In this document: in pieces, positions 16,802-24,072 of the stretch
How positions within the stretch are numbered: the first letter of the stretch is position 1
Layout: the number at the start of each line of letters is the position of its first letter
DNA from: an uncultured Blautia sp.
GTDB taxonomy: Bacteria > Bacillota > Clostridia > Lachnospirales > Lachnospiraceae
Direction: 5' to 3'
DNA length: 48,952 bases
Assembly: GCA_900541985.1 (NCBI GenBank)
Contig: UQLX01000017.1
Span: 1-48,952 of the forward strand
The notes under the pieces: generated by a model
Databases searched by the model: none
The model's input: only the letters and a program-made list of their open reading frames with translations
Told to the model about the DNA's origin: nothing
Made by a program: the position numbers and the translations under genes

Positions 16802-18082
16802 ATGAAAAACAAAACAGTAAAAGCACTGGTATTACTGATGACTGCAACAACGGTATCTATGATGGGATCTGCAAGTATTTTTGCTTCCGAAGCAGAAGCG
16901 GATGCGGCAGTAGAAGCTGCGGCAGAGGAAAGTACAGACACGGAAACCGGAGATGCAGATCAGGAAGCTGCCGATCATGTGGCGGCGCTTATTGATAAGA
17001 TCTATGTTCAGGAAAGAACAGAAACCACAGATGAGGACTGCAAAGCTGCAAAGGAAGCATGGGATGCACTGACAGATGCACAGAAGGAAATGGTAGAAGG
17101 CGAGTCTGCAAGCCCGGATTATTTCGGACTGGATACGGGAGACGCTTCTGCAGACGATCCGCGTAATGCAGATGAGATTGGTGAAAACGAGCTTCTGGTG
17201 GTAAGCTTTGGTACTTCTTATAATGACAGCCGTGCAGAAGACATCAGGGGAATTGAGGATGCACTTCAGGAGGCTTATCCGGACTGGGCGGTAAGAAGAG
17301 CCTTTACAGCACAGATCATTATCAATCATGTACAGGCAAGAGACGGAGAAGTGATTGATAACATGCAGCAGGCGCTTGACCGTGCAGTGGAAAATGGTGT
17401 AAAAAATCTTGTGGTACAGCCAACGCATCTGATGCATGGTGCAGAGTATGATGAAATGACAGAAGCTCTGGAAGAATATCAGGATAAATTTGAGTCCGTT
17501 GCTATTGCAGAACCAATGCTTGGTGATGTGGGAGACGACGCTACTGTGGTCAATGCAGACAAAGAAGCTGTTGCAAAGGCTGTTACGGATGCTGCCGTTG
17601 CAGATGCCGGATTTGACAGCATGGAAGCTGCAGCAGAAGATGGTACTGCTTTTGTGTTCCTGGGACATGGAACCTCCCATACGGCAAAGGTAAGCTACAG
17701 CCAGATGCAGACTCAGATGGAAGAACTTGGATTCGCCAACGCATTTATCGGGACCGTTGAAGGGGAACCGGAAGATACTGCATGTGAAGCAGTGGTTGAA
17801 AAAGTAAAAGAAGCCGGATACAAGAACGTTATTCTTCGCCCGCTTATGGTAGTTGCAGGAGATCATGCAAATAATGATATGGCAGGCAGCGAAGAAGATT
17901 CCTGGAAGAGTATGATGGAAGCATCCGGTGCTTTTGAGTCTGTAGACACACAGATCGCAGGTCTGGGAAGAATCGATGCAGTAAAAGATCTTTATGTAGA
18001 GCATACAAAGGCGGCAATAGATTCTCTGGAAACAGAAGAGAACGCAGCGGAAGAAGAAACTGCAGAAACAGCAGAAGAATAA
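16802..18082 (+). CDS. cbiK: exported CbiK-type sirohydrochlorin cobaltochelatase
   Basis: Chelatase of the CbiK family, which inserts cobalt into sirohydrochlorin. The 426-residue product carries the full CbiK core (about 130-405): LLVVSFGTSY, PTHLMHG with His209, GHGTSH with His289 and His293, and AGDHANNDMAG with His355. Unlike cytoplasmic CbiK it begins with a signal peptide (cleavage near IFA, residue 28). A helical stretch (about 55-98) with ALTDAQKEMVEG follows, a pattern seen in Firmicute surface proteins. The tail is strongly acidic, with no anchor motif. AAGGAGG precedes the ATG. The B12 riboswitch and the downstream importer tie it to corrinoid or tetrapyrrole acquisition. Exported CbiK has been described in Desulfovibrio; here the direction of reaction and substrate are open. 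Confidence 0.9.
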   Translation: MKNKTVKALVLLMTATTVSMMGSASIFASEAEADAAVEAAAEESTDTETGDADQEAADHVAALIDKIYVQERTETTDEDCKAAKEAWDALTDAQKEMVEGESASPDYFGLDTGDASADDPRNADEIGENELLVVSFGTSYNDSRAEDIRGIEDALQEAYPDWAVRRAFTAQIIINHVQARDGEVIDNMQQALDRAVENGVKNLVVQPTHLMHGAEYDEMTEALEEYQDKFESVAIAEPMLGDVGDDATVVNADKEAVAKAVTDAAVADAGFDSMEAAAEDGTAFVFLGHGTSHTAKVSYSQMQTQMEELGFANAFIGTVEGEPEDTACEAVVEKVKEAGYKNVILRPLMVVAGDHANNDMAGSEEDSWKSMMEASGAFESVDTQIAGLGRIDAVKDLYVEHTKAAIDSLETEENAAEEETAETAEE

Positions 18083-18090
18083 AAAAATCA

Positions 18091-18122
18091 ACAGACTGCA
18101 GCTTATGGCAGTCTGTTTTTTT
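18091..18122 (+). terminator. intra-operon terminator between cbiK and the transporter genes
   Basis: Perfect nine-base stem ACAGACTGC (18091-18099) with GCAGTCTGT (18108-18116), eight-base loop, then seven T. It lies eight bases after the cbiK stop and 17 before the next start. No new promoter is visible after it, so it probably lets partial read-through set a cbiK-rich expression ratio. Confidence 0.85.
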
Positions 18123-18139
18123 GAAAGGAGATATTTCTT

Positions 18140-19036
18140 ATGAAACGAAAACTTGTGATGATATTATGTGCCGTATGCACGATTTCTATGGCAGGAAGCA
18201 GCCTGGTACTGGCAGAGGAAGAGAAGACGGAAATTTCCCGGGAAAGTGAAGAGGCGAAAGAGGATTCCGCCGGAGAAACAGCAGATGCGGTACCTGAGGA
18301 CGGTGTCTATACGGCAGAATTTGACACAGACAGCAATATGTTTCATGTAAATGAAGCAAATGACGGAAAAGGAACACTGACGGTCAAAGACGGAAAAATG
18401 ACGATCCATGTAAGCCTGGTATCGAAAAGCATTGTAAATCTGTTAGTGGGAACTGCAGAGGATGCACAAAAAGAAGGCGCAGAGATCCTGGAGCCTACCA
18501 CAGACGAGGTGACATACAGCGACGGATATAAAGAGGAAGTCTTTGGATTCGACATTCCGGTTCCTGCGCTGGATGAAGAGTTCGACTGTGCCCTCCTTGG
18601 AAAAAAGGGCAAATGGTACGATCATAAGGTAAGTGTCTCCGAGCCGGTACCGGCAGAGGAAACTGCAGAAAAAGAGGAAGCATCTATTGGCACTACAGTG
18701 GAAGAGCTGAAGCTGGAAGACGGAAACTATACGGCAGAGGTCACTCTGGAAGGCGGTTCCGGAAAGGCAACTGTGGAAAGTCCGGCAAAACTGGAGATCA
18801 GGGATGGAAAGGCAATCGCAGAACTGATCTGGAGCAGCCCCAACTATGATTACATGATCGTAGATGGAGAAAAATATGAGATGACCAACACAGAGGGAAA
18901 TTCAACCTTTGAAATTCCGGCTGCAGCTTTTGATACTGCCCTGGCGGTAAAAGCTGATACCGTTGCCATGAGCGAACCCCATGAAATCGACTATACACTG
19001 CAGTTTGACTCTGCATCCATAGAAAAGGCAAAATAA
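18140..19036 (+). CDS. exported protein with two beta-rich repeats, possible tetrapyrrole/metal binder
   Basis: I do not recognise a named family. The 298-residue product has a signal peptide (cleavage near VLA, residue 25), an acidic linker, and two related domains. Domain 1 (about 52-170) starts EDGVYTAEF and ends WYDHKVSV; domain 2 (about 192-298) starts EDGNYTAEV and ends SEPHEIDYTLQF. Each has a strand-rich pattern with a DGK turn and a late histidine; domain 2 adds WSSPNYDYMIVDGEKY. The layout recalls small haem-binding surface modules such as NEAT, but I do not see the NEAT signature. Its position between the chelatase and the binding protein suggests a surface carrier that hands ligand to the importer. 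AAAGGAG precedes the ATG; there is one base between this gene and the next. Confidence 0.7.
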   Translation: MKRKLVMILCAVCTISMAGSSLVLAEEEKTEISRESEEAKEDSAGETADAVPEDGVYTAEFDTDSNMFHVNEANDGKGTLTVKDGKMTIHVSLVSKSIVNLLVGTAEDAQKEGAEILEPTTDEVTYSDGYKEEVFGFDIPVPALDEEFDCALLGKKGKWYDHKVSVSEPVPAEETAEKEEASIGTTVEELKLEDGNYTAEVTLEGGSGKATVESPAKLEIRDGKAIAELIWSSPNYDYMIVDGEKYEMTNTEGNSTFEIPAAAFDTALAVKADTVAMSEPHEIDYTLQFDSASIEKAK

Positions 19037-19037
19037 T

Positions 19038-20180
19038 ATGAAAAAAATAATGACCTGTCTGCTGATGAGTTTTTTTCTGCTTGTATGTGCCTGTCCGGTC
19101 CAGGCAGAAGAAAAGGAAAATACTTATACGGAAATAGGGGGACTTACGTTTGATCACAGCATGGAGCTTACCTATGCGGAACAGTTTTCTGTGGATTATT
19201 ACAGGGACGGCTATGCATTGATCACCATTGCAGAGGAAGGACAGTTTCTGGTAGTCCCGGAAGGAAAAGAAGCGCCGGAAGGTCTGGACAAAAATATTAC
19301 GGTGATCCAAAAACCTGTAGAAAATATCTATCTGGTGGCAACCTCTGCCATGAATCTTTTCTGTGCTCTGGACGGTCTGGATCATATCAGCCTGTCAGGA
19401 ACCGATGCGGACGGCTGGTATATTGAGGACGCAAAAAAAGCGCTGGAGGACGGAAGAATTTCATTTGCGGGAAAATACAGTGCTCCGGACTATGAGCTGA
19501 TCCTGGACAAACAGTGTGGCCTGGCGGTAGAATCAACGATGATCTACCATATGCCGGAGGTAAAAGAAAAACTGGAACAGTTCGGGATTCCGGTTCTTGT
19601 GGAACATTCCAGCTATGAATCTCATCCGCTGGGACGAACAGAATGGCTGAAGCTATATGCGGTGCTTCTGGATAAAGAGGAGGACGCTGAGAAGCTGTTT
19701 CAGGAGCAGGCGGAGAAGCTGGAAAAAATAGAGGACAGTCGAAATACAGGAAAAAAAGTGGCATTTTTTTATATCAATTCAGTAGGCTCTGTGAATGTGC
19801 GGAAATCTAACGATTATGTGGCAAAAATGATCGATCTGGCCGGAGGAGAATACATTTTTCAGGATCTTGGAAAAGACGACAATGCACTTTCTACCATGAA
19901 CATGCAGATGGAGGAATTTTATGCCTCTGCCAAAGATGCGGATTATATTATCTATAACAGCACCATTGACGGTGAACTGACAGACATTTCCCAGCTTTTG
20001 TCAAAAAGCTCCCTTCTGGGAGACTTTAAAGCCGTAAAAGAGGGAAATGTATGGTGTACAGAGCAGAATCTGTTTCAGGAGACCCTGGAGTTGGGAACCA
20101 TGATCGAAGATATCCATACCATGCTGATCTCAGAGGATAAAGAACTGGATTCTCTGACCTTTATGCACAAATTGAAATAA
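19038..20180 (+). CDS. BtuF/FecB-type ABC transporter substrate-binding protein
   Basis: A 380-residue exported binding protein of the family serving cobalamin, haem and siderophore importers. It has a signal peptide (about 1-24; two cysteines near its end, but no clean lipobox). Two lobes are joined by a long helix: lobe 1 includes LVATSAMNLFCALDGLDHI and lobe 2 includes KKVAFFYINSVGSVNVR and AKMIDLAGGEYIF. A long central EEDAEKLFQEQAEKLEKI helix joins them. Of the possible ligands, a corrinoid is favoured by the riboswitch. It starts one base after the preceding gene and is followed by permease and ATPase genes. Confidence 0.9.
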   Translation: MKKIMTCLLMSFFLLVCACPVQAEEKENTYTEIGGLTFDHSMELTYAEQFSVDYYRDGYALITIAEEGQFLVVPEGKEAPEGLDKNITVIQKPVENIYLVATSAMNLFCALDGLDHISLSGTDADGWYIEDAKKALEDGRISFAGKYSAPDYELILDKQCGLAVESTMIYHMPEVKEKLEQFGIPVLVEHSSYESHPLGRTEWLKLYAVLLDKEEDAEKLFQEQAEKLEKIEDSRNTGKKVAFFYINSVGSVNVRKSNDYVAKMIDLAGGEYIFQDLGKDDNALSTMNMQMEEFYASAKDADYIIYNSTIDGELTDISQLLSKSSLLGDFKAVKEGNVWCTEQNLFQETLELGTMIEDIHTMLISEDKELDSLTFMHKLK

Positions 20181-20206
20181 ATCATTGACACAGGAAGGAT
20201 AAACGC

Positions 20207-21226
20207 ATGCATAAAAAGCTACATATCAGATACTGGGCGTCCTTTGGGCTGCTGGTCCTGATGCTGATCTTATTTATCATATGGAACATCAATTCCGGAA
20301 GCATCCCTATTTCCGTCAGGGAAATTCTTGAGATTCTGTTTCTGGGAGGAGGGGAGGAAACTGCACGGAATATTGTGTGGGAGATCCGGCTTCCAAGGAT
20401 CCTTTCCGCAGTGATCCTTGGCGGCGCGCTGTCCGTATCCGGATTCCTGCTCCAGACTTTTTTCGGGAATCCCATTGCCAGTCCCTTTGTACTTGGCATT
20501 TCTTCCGGTGCAAAACTGGTGGTATCTCTTGTTATGATCTTTCTTCTGGGCAGATCCATGGTGGCTTCTTCCGCAGTCCTGATCCTGGCAGCCTTTGCAG
20601 GCTCTATGATCTCCATGGGATTTGTACTTCTTGTGGCAAAGAAAGTAAAGCTGATGTCAGCTCTGATCATCAGCGGCATCATGATCGGATATATCTGTTC
20701 TGCCATTACGGATTTTGTGATCACTTTTGCAGATGATTCAAATATCGTAAACCTTCACAACTGGTCCATGGGAAGCTTTTCCGGAATGAGCTGGGAGAAT
20801 GTAAGGGTGATGGCTGTGGTGGTACTGCTCTCCTCCCTGATCGTATTTTTGATGTCCAAGCCCATCGGAGCCTATCAGCTGGGAGAAGGCTACGCCCAGA
20901 ATATGGGAGTGAACATTAAAGTATTCCGGGTGGCTCTTATCCTGCTGTCCAGTATCCTCTCTGCCTGCGTGACCGCATTTGCAGGCCCGATCTCCTTTGT
21001 AGGGATTGCTGTTCCTCATCTGGTAAAAAGCCTTCTCAAAACAGCAAAACCGCTTCTGGTGATACCGGCCTGTTTTCTGGGAGGCGCTGTATTCTGTCTG
21101 TTCTGTGACCTGATCGCCAGAACTGCCTTTGCCCCTACGGAACTCAGTATCAGCTCCGTAACGGCGGTGTTTGGTGCGCCGGTTGTTATCTATATCATGA
21201 TCCGAAGAAAGAGGTCTGCGCAATGA
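20207..21226 (+). CDS. FecCD/BtuC-type ABC transporter permease
   Basis: A 339-residue permease of the cobalamin/iron-siderophore class, with about nine or ten membrane helices; two copies form the channel. Family marks are RLPRILSAVILGGALSVSGF near the N-terminus, GNPIASPFVLGISSGA, the GPISFVGIAVPHLVK block, and ELSISSVTAVFGAPVVIYIM at the end. The start follows AGGAAGGA. The last four bases overlap the ATPase start (ATGA), so channel and motor are coupled. Confidence 0.95.
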   Translation: MHKKLHIRYWASFGLLVLMLILFIIWNINSGSIPISVREILEILFLGGGEETARNIVWEIRLPRILSAVILGGALSVSGFLLQTFFGNPIASPFVLGISSGAKLVVSLVMIFLLGRSMVASSAVLILAAFAGSMISMGFVLLVAKKVKLMSALIISGIMIGYICSAITDFVITFADDSNIVNLHNWSMGSFSGMSWENVRVMAVVVLLSSLIVFLMSKPIGAYQLGEGYAQNMGVNIKVFRVALILLSSILSACVTAFAGPISFVGIAVPHLVKSLLKTAKPLLVIPACFLGGAVFCLFCDLIARTAFAPTELSISSVTAVFGAPVVIYIMIRRKRSAQ

Positions 21227-22323
21227 ATGAATTTTATGTACATACAGAACAGATGACGGTAGGATATGACGGAAAGCCTCTGATCCGGAATATCGAGATC
21301 CGTCTGAAAAGAGGAGAGATCCTGACTTTGATCGGGCCGAACGGAGCCGGCAAGTCCACAATTCTCAAAAGCATGACAAGACAGCTGAAGCTGGTAGGGG
21401 GAACCGTTTATCTGGGCGGGAAACAAATGAGCCGCATGTCAGGAAAAGAAGTGGCGAAAAAGCTGGCAGTCGTTATGACCGAAAGAATCCGCCCCGAACT
21501 GATGACCTGTGAGGATATTGTGGCAACCGGACGTTACCCTTATACCGGAACCCTGGGGATCCTCGGAGAAAAAGACTGGGAAAAGGTTCACGAGGCCATG
21601 GAGCTGGTTCATGCGCTGGATTTCAAAGACCGGGATTTTACAGCCATCAGCGACGGACAGCGCCAGAGGATCCTTCTGGCAAGAGCCATTTGTCAGGAGC
21701 CGGAGATCATAGTTCTTGACGAGCCCACTTCATTTCTGGATATCCGCCATAAGCTGGAGCTTCTGGCCATTCTGAAAAACATGGTGGTCCGGAAAAAAAC
21801 AGCAGTGCTGATGTCCCTCCATGAGCTGGATCTGGCACAGAAGATATCCGATCATGTGATCTGCGTCCATGGAGACCAGATTGAAAAATATGGTTCTCCT
21901 GAAGATATCTTTACTTCGGAATATGTGCACCATCTTTACGGAATCACAACAGGAAGCTACAATGCCGCTTTTGGATGTCTGGAAATGGATCCTCCAAAAG
22001 GGAAACCGGAGGTTTTTGTGATCGGAGGAAACGGAAGGGGAATCCCTGTTTACCGGAAACTGCAGCGTGCCGGAATCCCGTTTGCAGCCGGGATCCTTCA
22101 TAAAAACGATATGGATCATGAAGTGGCAAAGGTTCTTGCGGCAGAAGTAATAGAAGAAGAGCCTTTTTCCATGATCAGTGAAGAAAATTTCCGGAGAGCA
22201 GGAAAACTGATGGAAACCTGCAGCCGCGTGATCTGCTGTGTGGATGTATTTGGGCCTGTTAATGAAAAAAATCGTCAGCTGATGAAACTGGCAGAAGCTT
22301 CCGGAAAGCTGGAAAAAAGCTAA
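21223..22323 (+). CDS. FecE/BtuD-type ABC transporter ATPase with C-terminal extension
   Basis: A 366-residue ATPase for the preceding permease. The first 250 residues have Walker A GPNGAGKST at 38-46, Q-loop VVMTERI, signature ISDGQRQRILLARAI (a D replaces the second G of LSGGQ), Walker B IIVLDEPTSFLD and switch histidine SLHELD. About 105 further residues (262-366) begin VFVIGGNGRGIPVYRKL and form an alternating strand-helix pattern like a small Rossmann fold; such a tail is not part of plain BtuD or FecE. It could sense a nucleotide or corrinoid state. It is the last gene of the operon. Confidence 0.9.
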   Translation: MNEFYVHTEQMTVGYDGKPLIRNIEIRLKRGEILTLIGPNGAGKSTILKSMTRQLKLVGGTVYLGGKQMSRMSGKEVAKKLAVVMTERIRPELMTCEDIVATGRYPYTGTLGILGEKDWEKVHEAMELVHALDFKDRDFTAISDGQRQRILLARAICQEPEIIVLDEPTSFLDIRHKLELLAILKNMVVRKKTAVLMSLHELDLAQKISDHVICVHGDQIEKYGSPEDIFTSEYVHHLYGITTGSYNAAFGCLEMDPPKGKPEVFVIGGNGRGIPVYRKLQRAGIPFAAGILHKNDMDHEVAKVLAAEVIEEEPFSMISEENFRRAGKLMETCSRVICCVDVFGPVNEKNRQLMKLAEASGKLEKS

Positions 22324-22368
22324 AAAGCCCCCTGCTTTTTACAAAACTGTGAACAATTTCTCACAGAC

Positions 22369-22397
22369 TTGTACAGAGTGGGGGATTTTGTTATAAT
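22369..22397 (+). promoter_or_regulatory. sigma-A promoter for ftsW/rodA
   Basis: TTGTAC (22369-22374), a 17-base spacer, and perfect TATAAT (22392-22397), about 45 bases before the start codon at 22443. Confidence 0.8.
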
Positions 22398-22442
22398 GAA
22401 ACATCAGAAGAAAGAGTTTTATAGAAAGAAACAGGTGTTTTC

Positions 22443-23642
22443 ATGGCAAATACAGTACAGCAGAAAAAGCTGGCTGAGCAGAAAAAAAGAAAAAAGAGAT
22501 CTGCGGGCAGACAGAAGGTTGATTATTATGATTACAGCCTTCTGGCAGTGGTAATCCTTCTGACCTGCTTCGGCCTGATCATGCTTTACAGTACCAGTTC
22601 CTATATGGCAGAGGTGAAGTATGGGGACGATATGTATTTTTTCAAGAAGCAGGCATTTATCAGTGCAGGATGCATTGTGCTGATGATCATTATATCCAGG
22701 ATTGATTATCATATCCTGACGAGATTTGTGACGGTTCTGTATGCCGCAGCCTTTATATTGATGGCTATGGTACGTTTTACCCCTCTGGGAGTCCGTGTAA
22801 ACGGAGCAAAAAGATGGCTGAAGCTGGGAATCCAGTTCCAGCCTTCGGAGATTGCCAAGATTGCGGTGATCGTCTGTCTGCCCTATATGATTGTAAAAAT
22901 GGGAAAGCAGGTACAGACCCTGAAGGCGTGTATGATCCTGGGGCTGGCCGGCATCATTCTGGCAGGCGGCGCTTATGTTTTTACAGATAACCTGAGTACG
23001 GCAATCATTATTTTTGGTATTACAGCCGGGCTGATTTTTGTAGCCCATCCAAAAGTCAGGATCTTTCTTTATATTGCGGGAGTGGGGCTGGTTCTGGTGG
23101 CAGCCCTGGTACTGTTTTTGAATGCAACGGTAGATCCCGCCACCAATGAGAATTTCCGTATCGGACGAATTCTGGTATGGCTTCATCCGGAGGATTTTGC
23201 AGATGGAGACGGGTATCAGACGCTTCAGGCTCTTTACGCCATCGGATCCGGAGGACTTATGGGAAGAGGCCTGGGAAACAGTATTCAGAAGTTGGGAAGT
23301 GTTCCCGAGGCACAGAATGATATGATCTTTTCTATTGTTTGTGAAGAACTGGGAATACTGGGAGGAATTATGGTGCTCCTTTTGTTTTCCTATCTTCTTT
23401 ACCGACTGTTTTTTATTGCACAGAACGCACCGGATATGTTCGGTTCTCTGATGGTGACGGGAGTATTTATCCATATTTCCCTTCAGGTGGTCTTTAACAT
23501 AGCCGTTGTGGTAAACCTGATGCCAAACACAGGAGTCACCCTGCCGTTTATCAGTTACGGAGGTACTTCCATTGTGTTCCTGATGTCGGAAATCGGTCTG
23601 GCATTAAGTGTTTCCCGGAAAATCAGATTTCAGGATATATAA
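22443..23642 (+). CDS. ftsW: FtsW/RodA/SpoVE-family peptidoglycan glycosyltransferase
   Basis: SEDS-family membrane protein that polymerises lipid II with a partner class B penicillin-binding protein. The 399-residue product has a very basic N-terminus (about 1-25), about ten membrane helices, and the SEDS blocks: RVNGAKRWLKLG then FQPSEIAKIA, GSGGLMGRGLGNSIQKLG, VPEAQNDMIFSIVCEELG, and PNTGVTLPFISYGGTS. The last block is of FtsW/SpoVE type. Whether it serves division, elongation or sporulation cannot be decided from sequence alone, so the symbol is provisional. The ribosome-binding site is weak (ACAGGTG). Confidence 0.9.
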   Translation: MANTVQQKKLAEQKKRKKRSAGRQKVDYYDYSLLAVVILLTCFGLIMLYSTSSYMAEVKYGDDMYFFKKQAFISAGCIVLMIIISRIDYHILTRFVTVLYAAAFILMAMVRFTPLGVRVNGAKRWLKLGIQFQPSEIAKIAVIVCLPYMIVKMGKQVQTLKACMILGLAGIILAGGAYVFTDNLSTAIIIFGITAGLIFVAHPKVRIFLYIAGVGLVLVAALVLFLNATVDPATNENFRIGRILVWLHPEDFADGDGYQTLQALYAIGSGGLMGRGLGNSIQKLGSVPEAQNDMIFSIVCEELGILGGIMVLLLFSYLLYRLFFIAQNAPDMFGSLMVTGVFIHISLQVVFNIAVVVNLMPNTGVTLPFISYGGTSIVFLMSEIGLALSVSRKIRFQDI

Positions 23643-23686
23643 AAAACAGAAGAAGCTCCGGAAAGGGAGAAAATACCGGAAATCTA

Positions 23687-23715
23687 TTGACAAAAATCTG
23701 TACAGAATATATACT
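23687..23715 (+). promoter_or_regulatory. strong promoter for acpP
   Basis: Consensus TTGACA (23687-23692), a 17-base spacer, then TATACT (23710-23715). This fits the high expression expected of acyl carrier protein. Confidence 0.85.
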
Positions 23716-23758
23716 TTCCACATCAAAGTATCATTTTGGATAAAAGGAGAAGAGAGTA

Positions 23759-23992
23759 ATGTTAGAAGAAATGAGAAAAATGATCGCAGAGCAGTTAAGC
23801 TGTGATGAAAATGAGATCACAGCAGACACTTCTTTTAAGGATGATCTGGGAGCGGATTCTCTGGATCTGTTTGAACTGGTAATGGCACTGGAGGATGAGT
23901 ACAATATCGAGATTCCGGCAGAAGAGCTTACGGATCTGGCTACTGTAGGCGATGTGATCGAATATCTGAAAGGCAGAGGCATCGAAGCATAA
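23759..23992 (+). CDS. acpP: acyl carrier protein
   Basis: A 77-residue acidic carrier of growing acyl chains in fatty-acid synthesis. The phosphopantetheine attachment serine is Ser34 in GADSLDLFELV, and the four-helix pattern and length are those of AcpP. AAAGGAG precedes the ATG and a strong promoter and a hairpin flank it. The phosphopantetheinyl transferase at 27359 in the next unit may be the enzyme that activates it or a related carrier. No other fatty-acid genes are in the window, so a dedicated role in another pathway cannot be excluded. Confidence 0.94.
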   Translation: MLEEMRKMIAEQLSCDENEITADTSFKDDLGADSLDLFELVMALEDEYNIEIPAEELTDLATVGDVIEYLKGRGIEA

Positions 23993-24004
23993 TTGAGAAA
24001 AATT

Positions 24005-24035
24005 CCCTGAGGCAGAGATGTCTCAGGGTCTTTCA
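24005..24035 (+). terminator. probable terminator after acpP
   Basis: CCCTGAG (24005-24011) pairs with CTCAGGG (24022-24028) and is followed by TCTTT. The T-run is short, so some read-through into gltX is likely. Confidence 0.5.
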
Positions 24036-24072
24036 TTGATAAGACAAAATAAATGGGAAGAGGAGAACCATC

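Noticed and set aside
16832..18091. 419-codon open frame on the minus strand
   Set aside because: Antisense to cbiK. The Cys/Phe/His/Ser-rich product is the usual mirror of an Ala/Glu-rich coding sequence.
22322..22345. Hairpin AAAAAGC/GCTTTTT after the importer ATPase as a terminator
   Set aside because: The stem is only seven pairs, mostly A-T, and no T-run follows it. It may contribute, but I did not call it.
22419..23474. 351-codon open frame on the minus strand
   Set aside because: Antisense to the FtsW/RodA gene; its H/Q/N-rich composition reflects the complement of membrane-helix codons.
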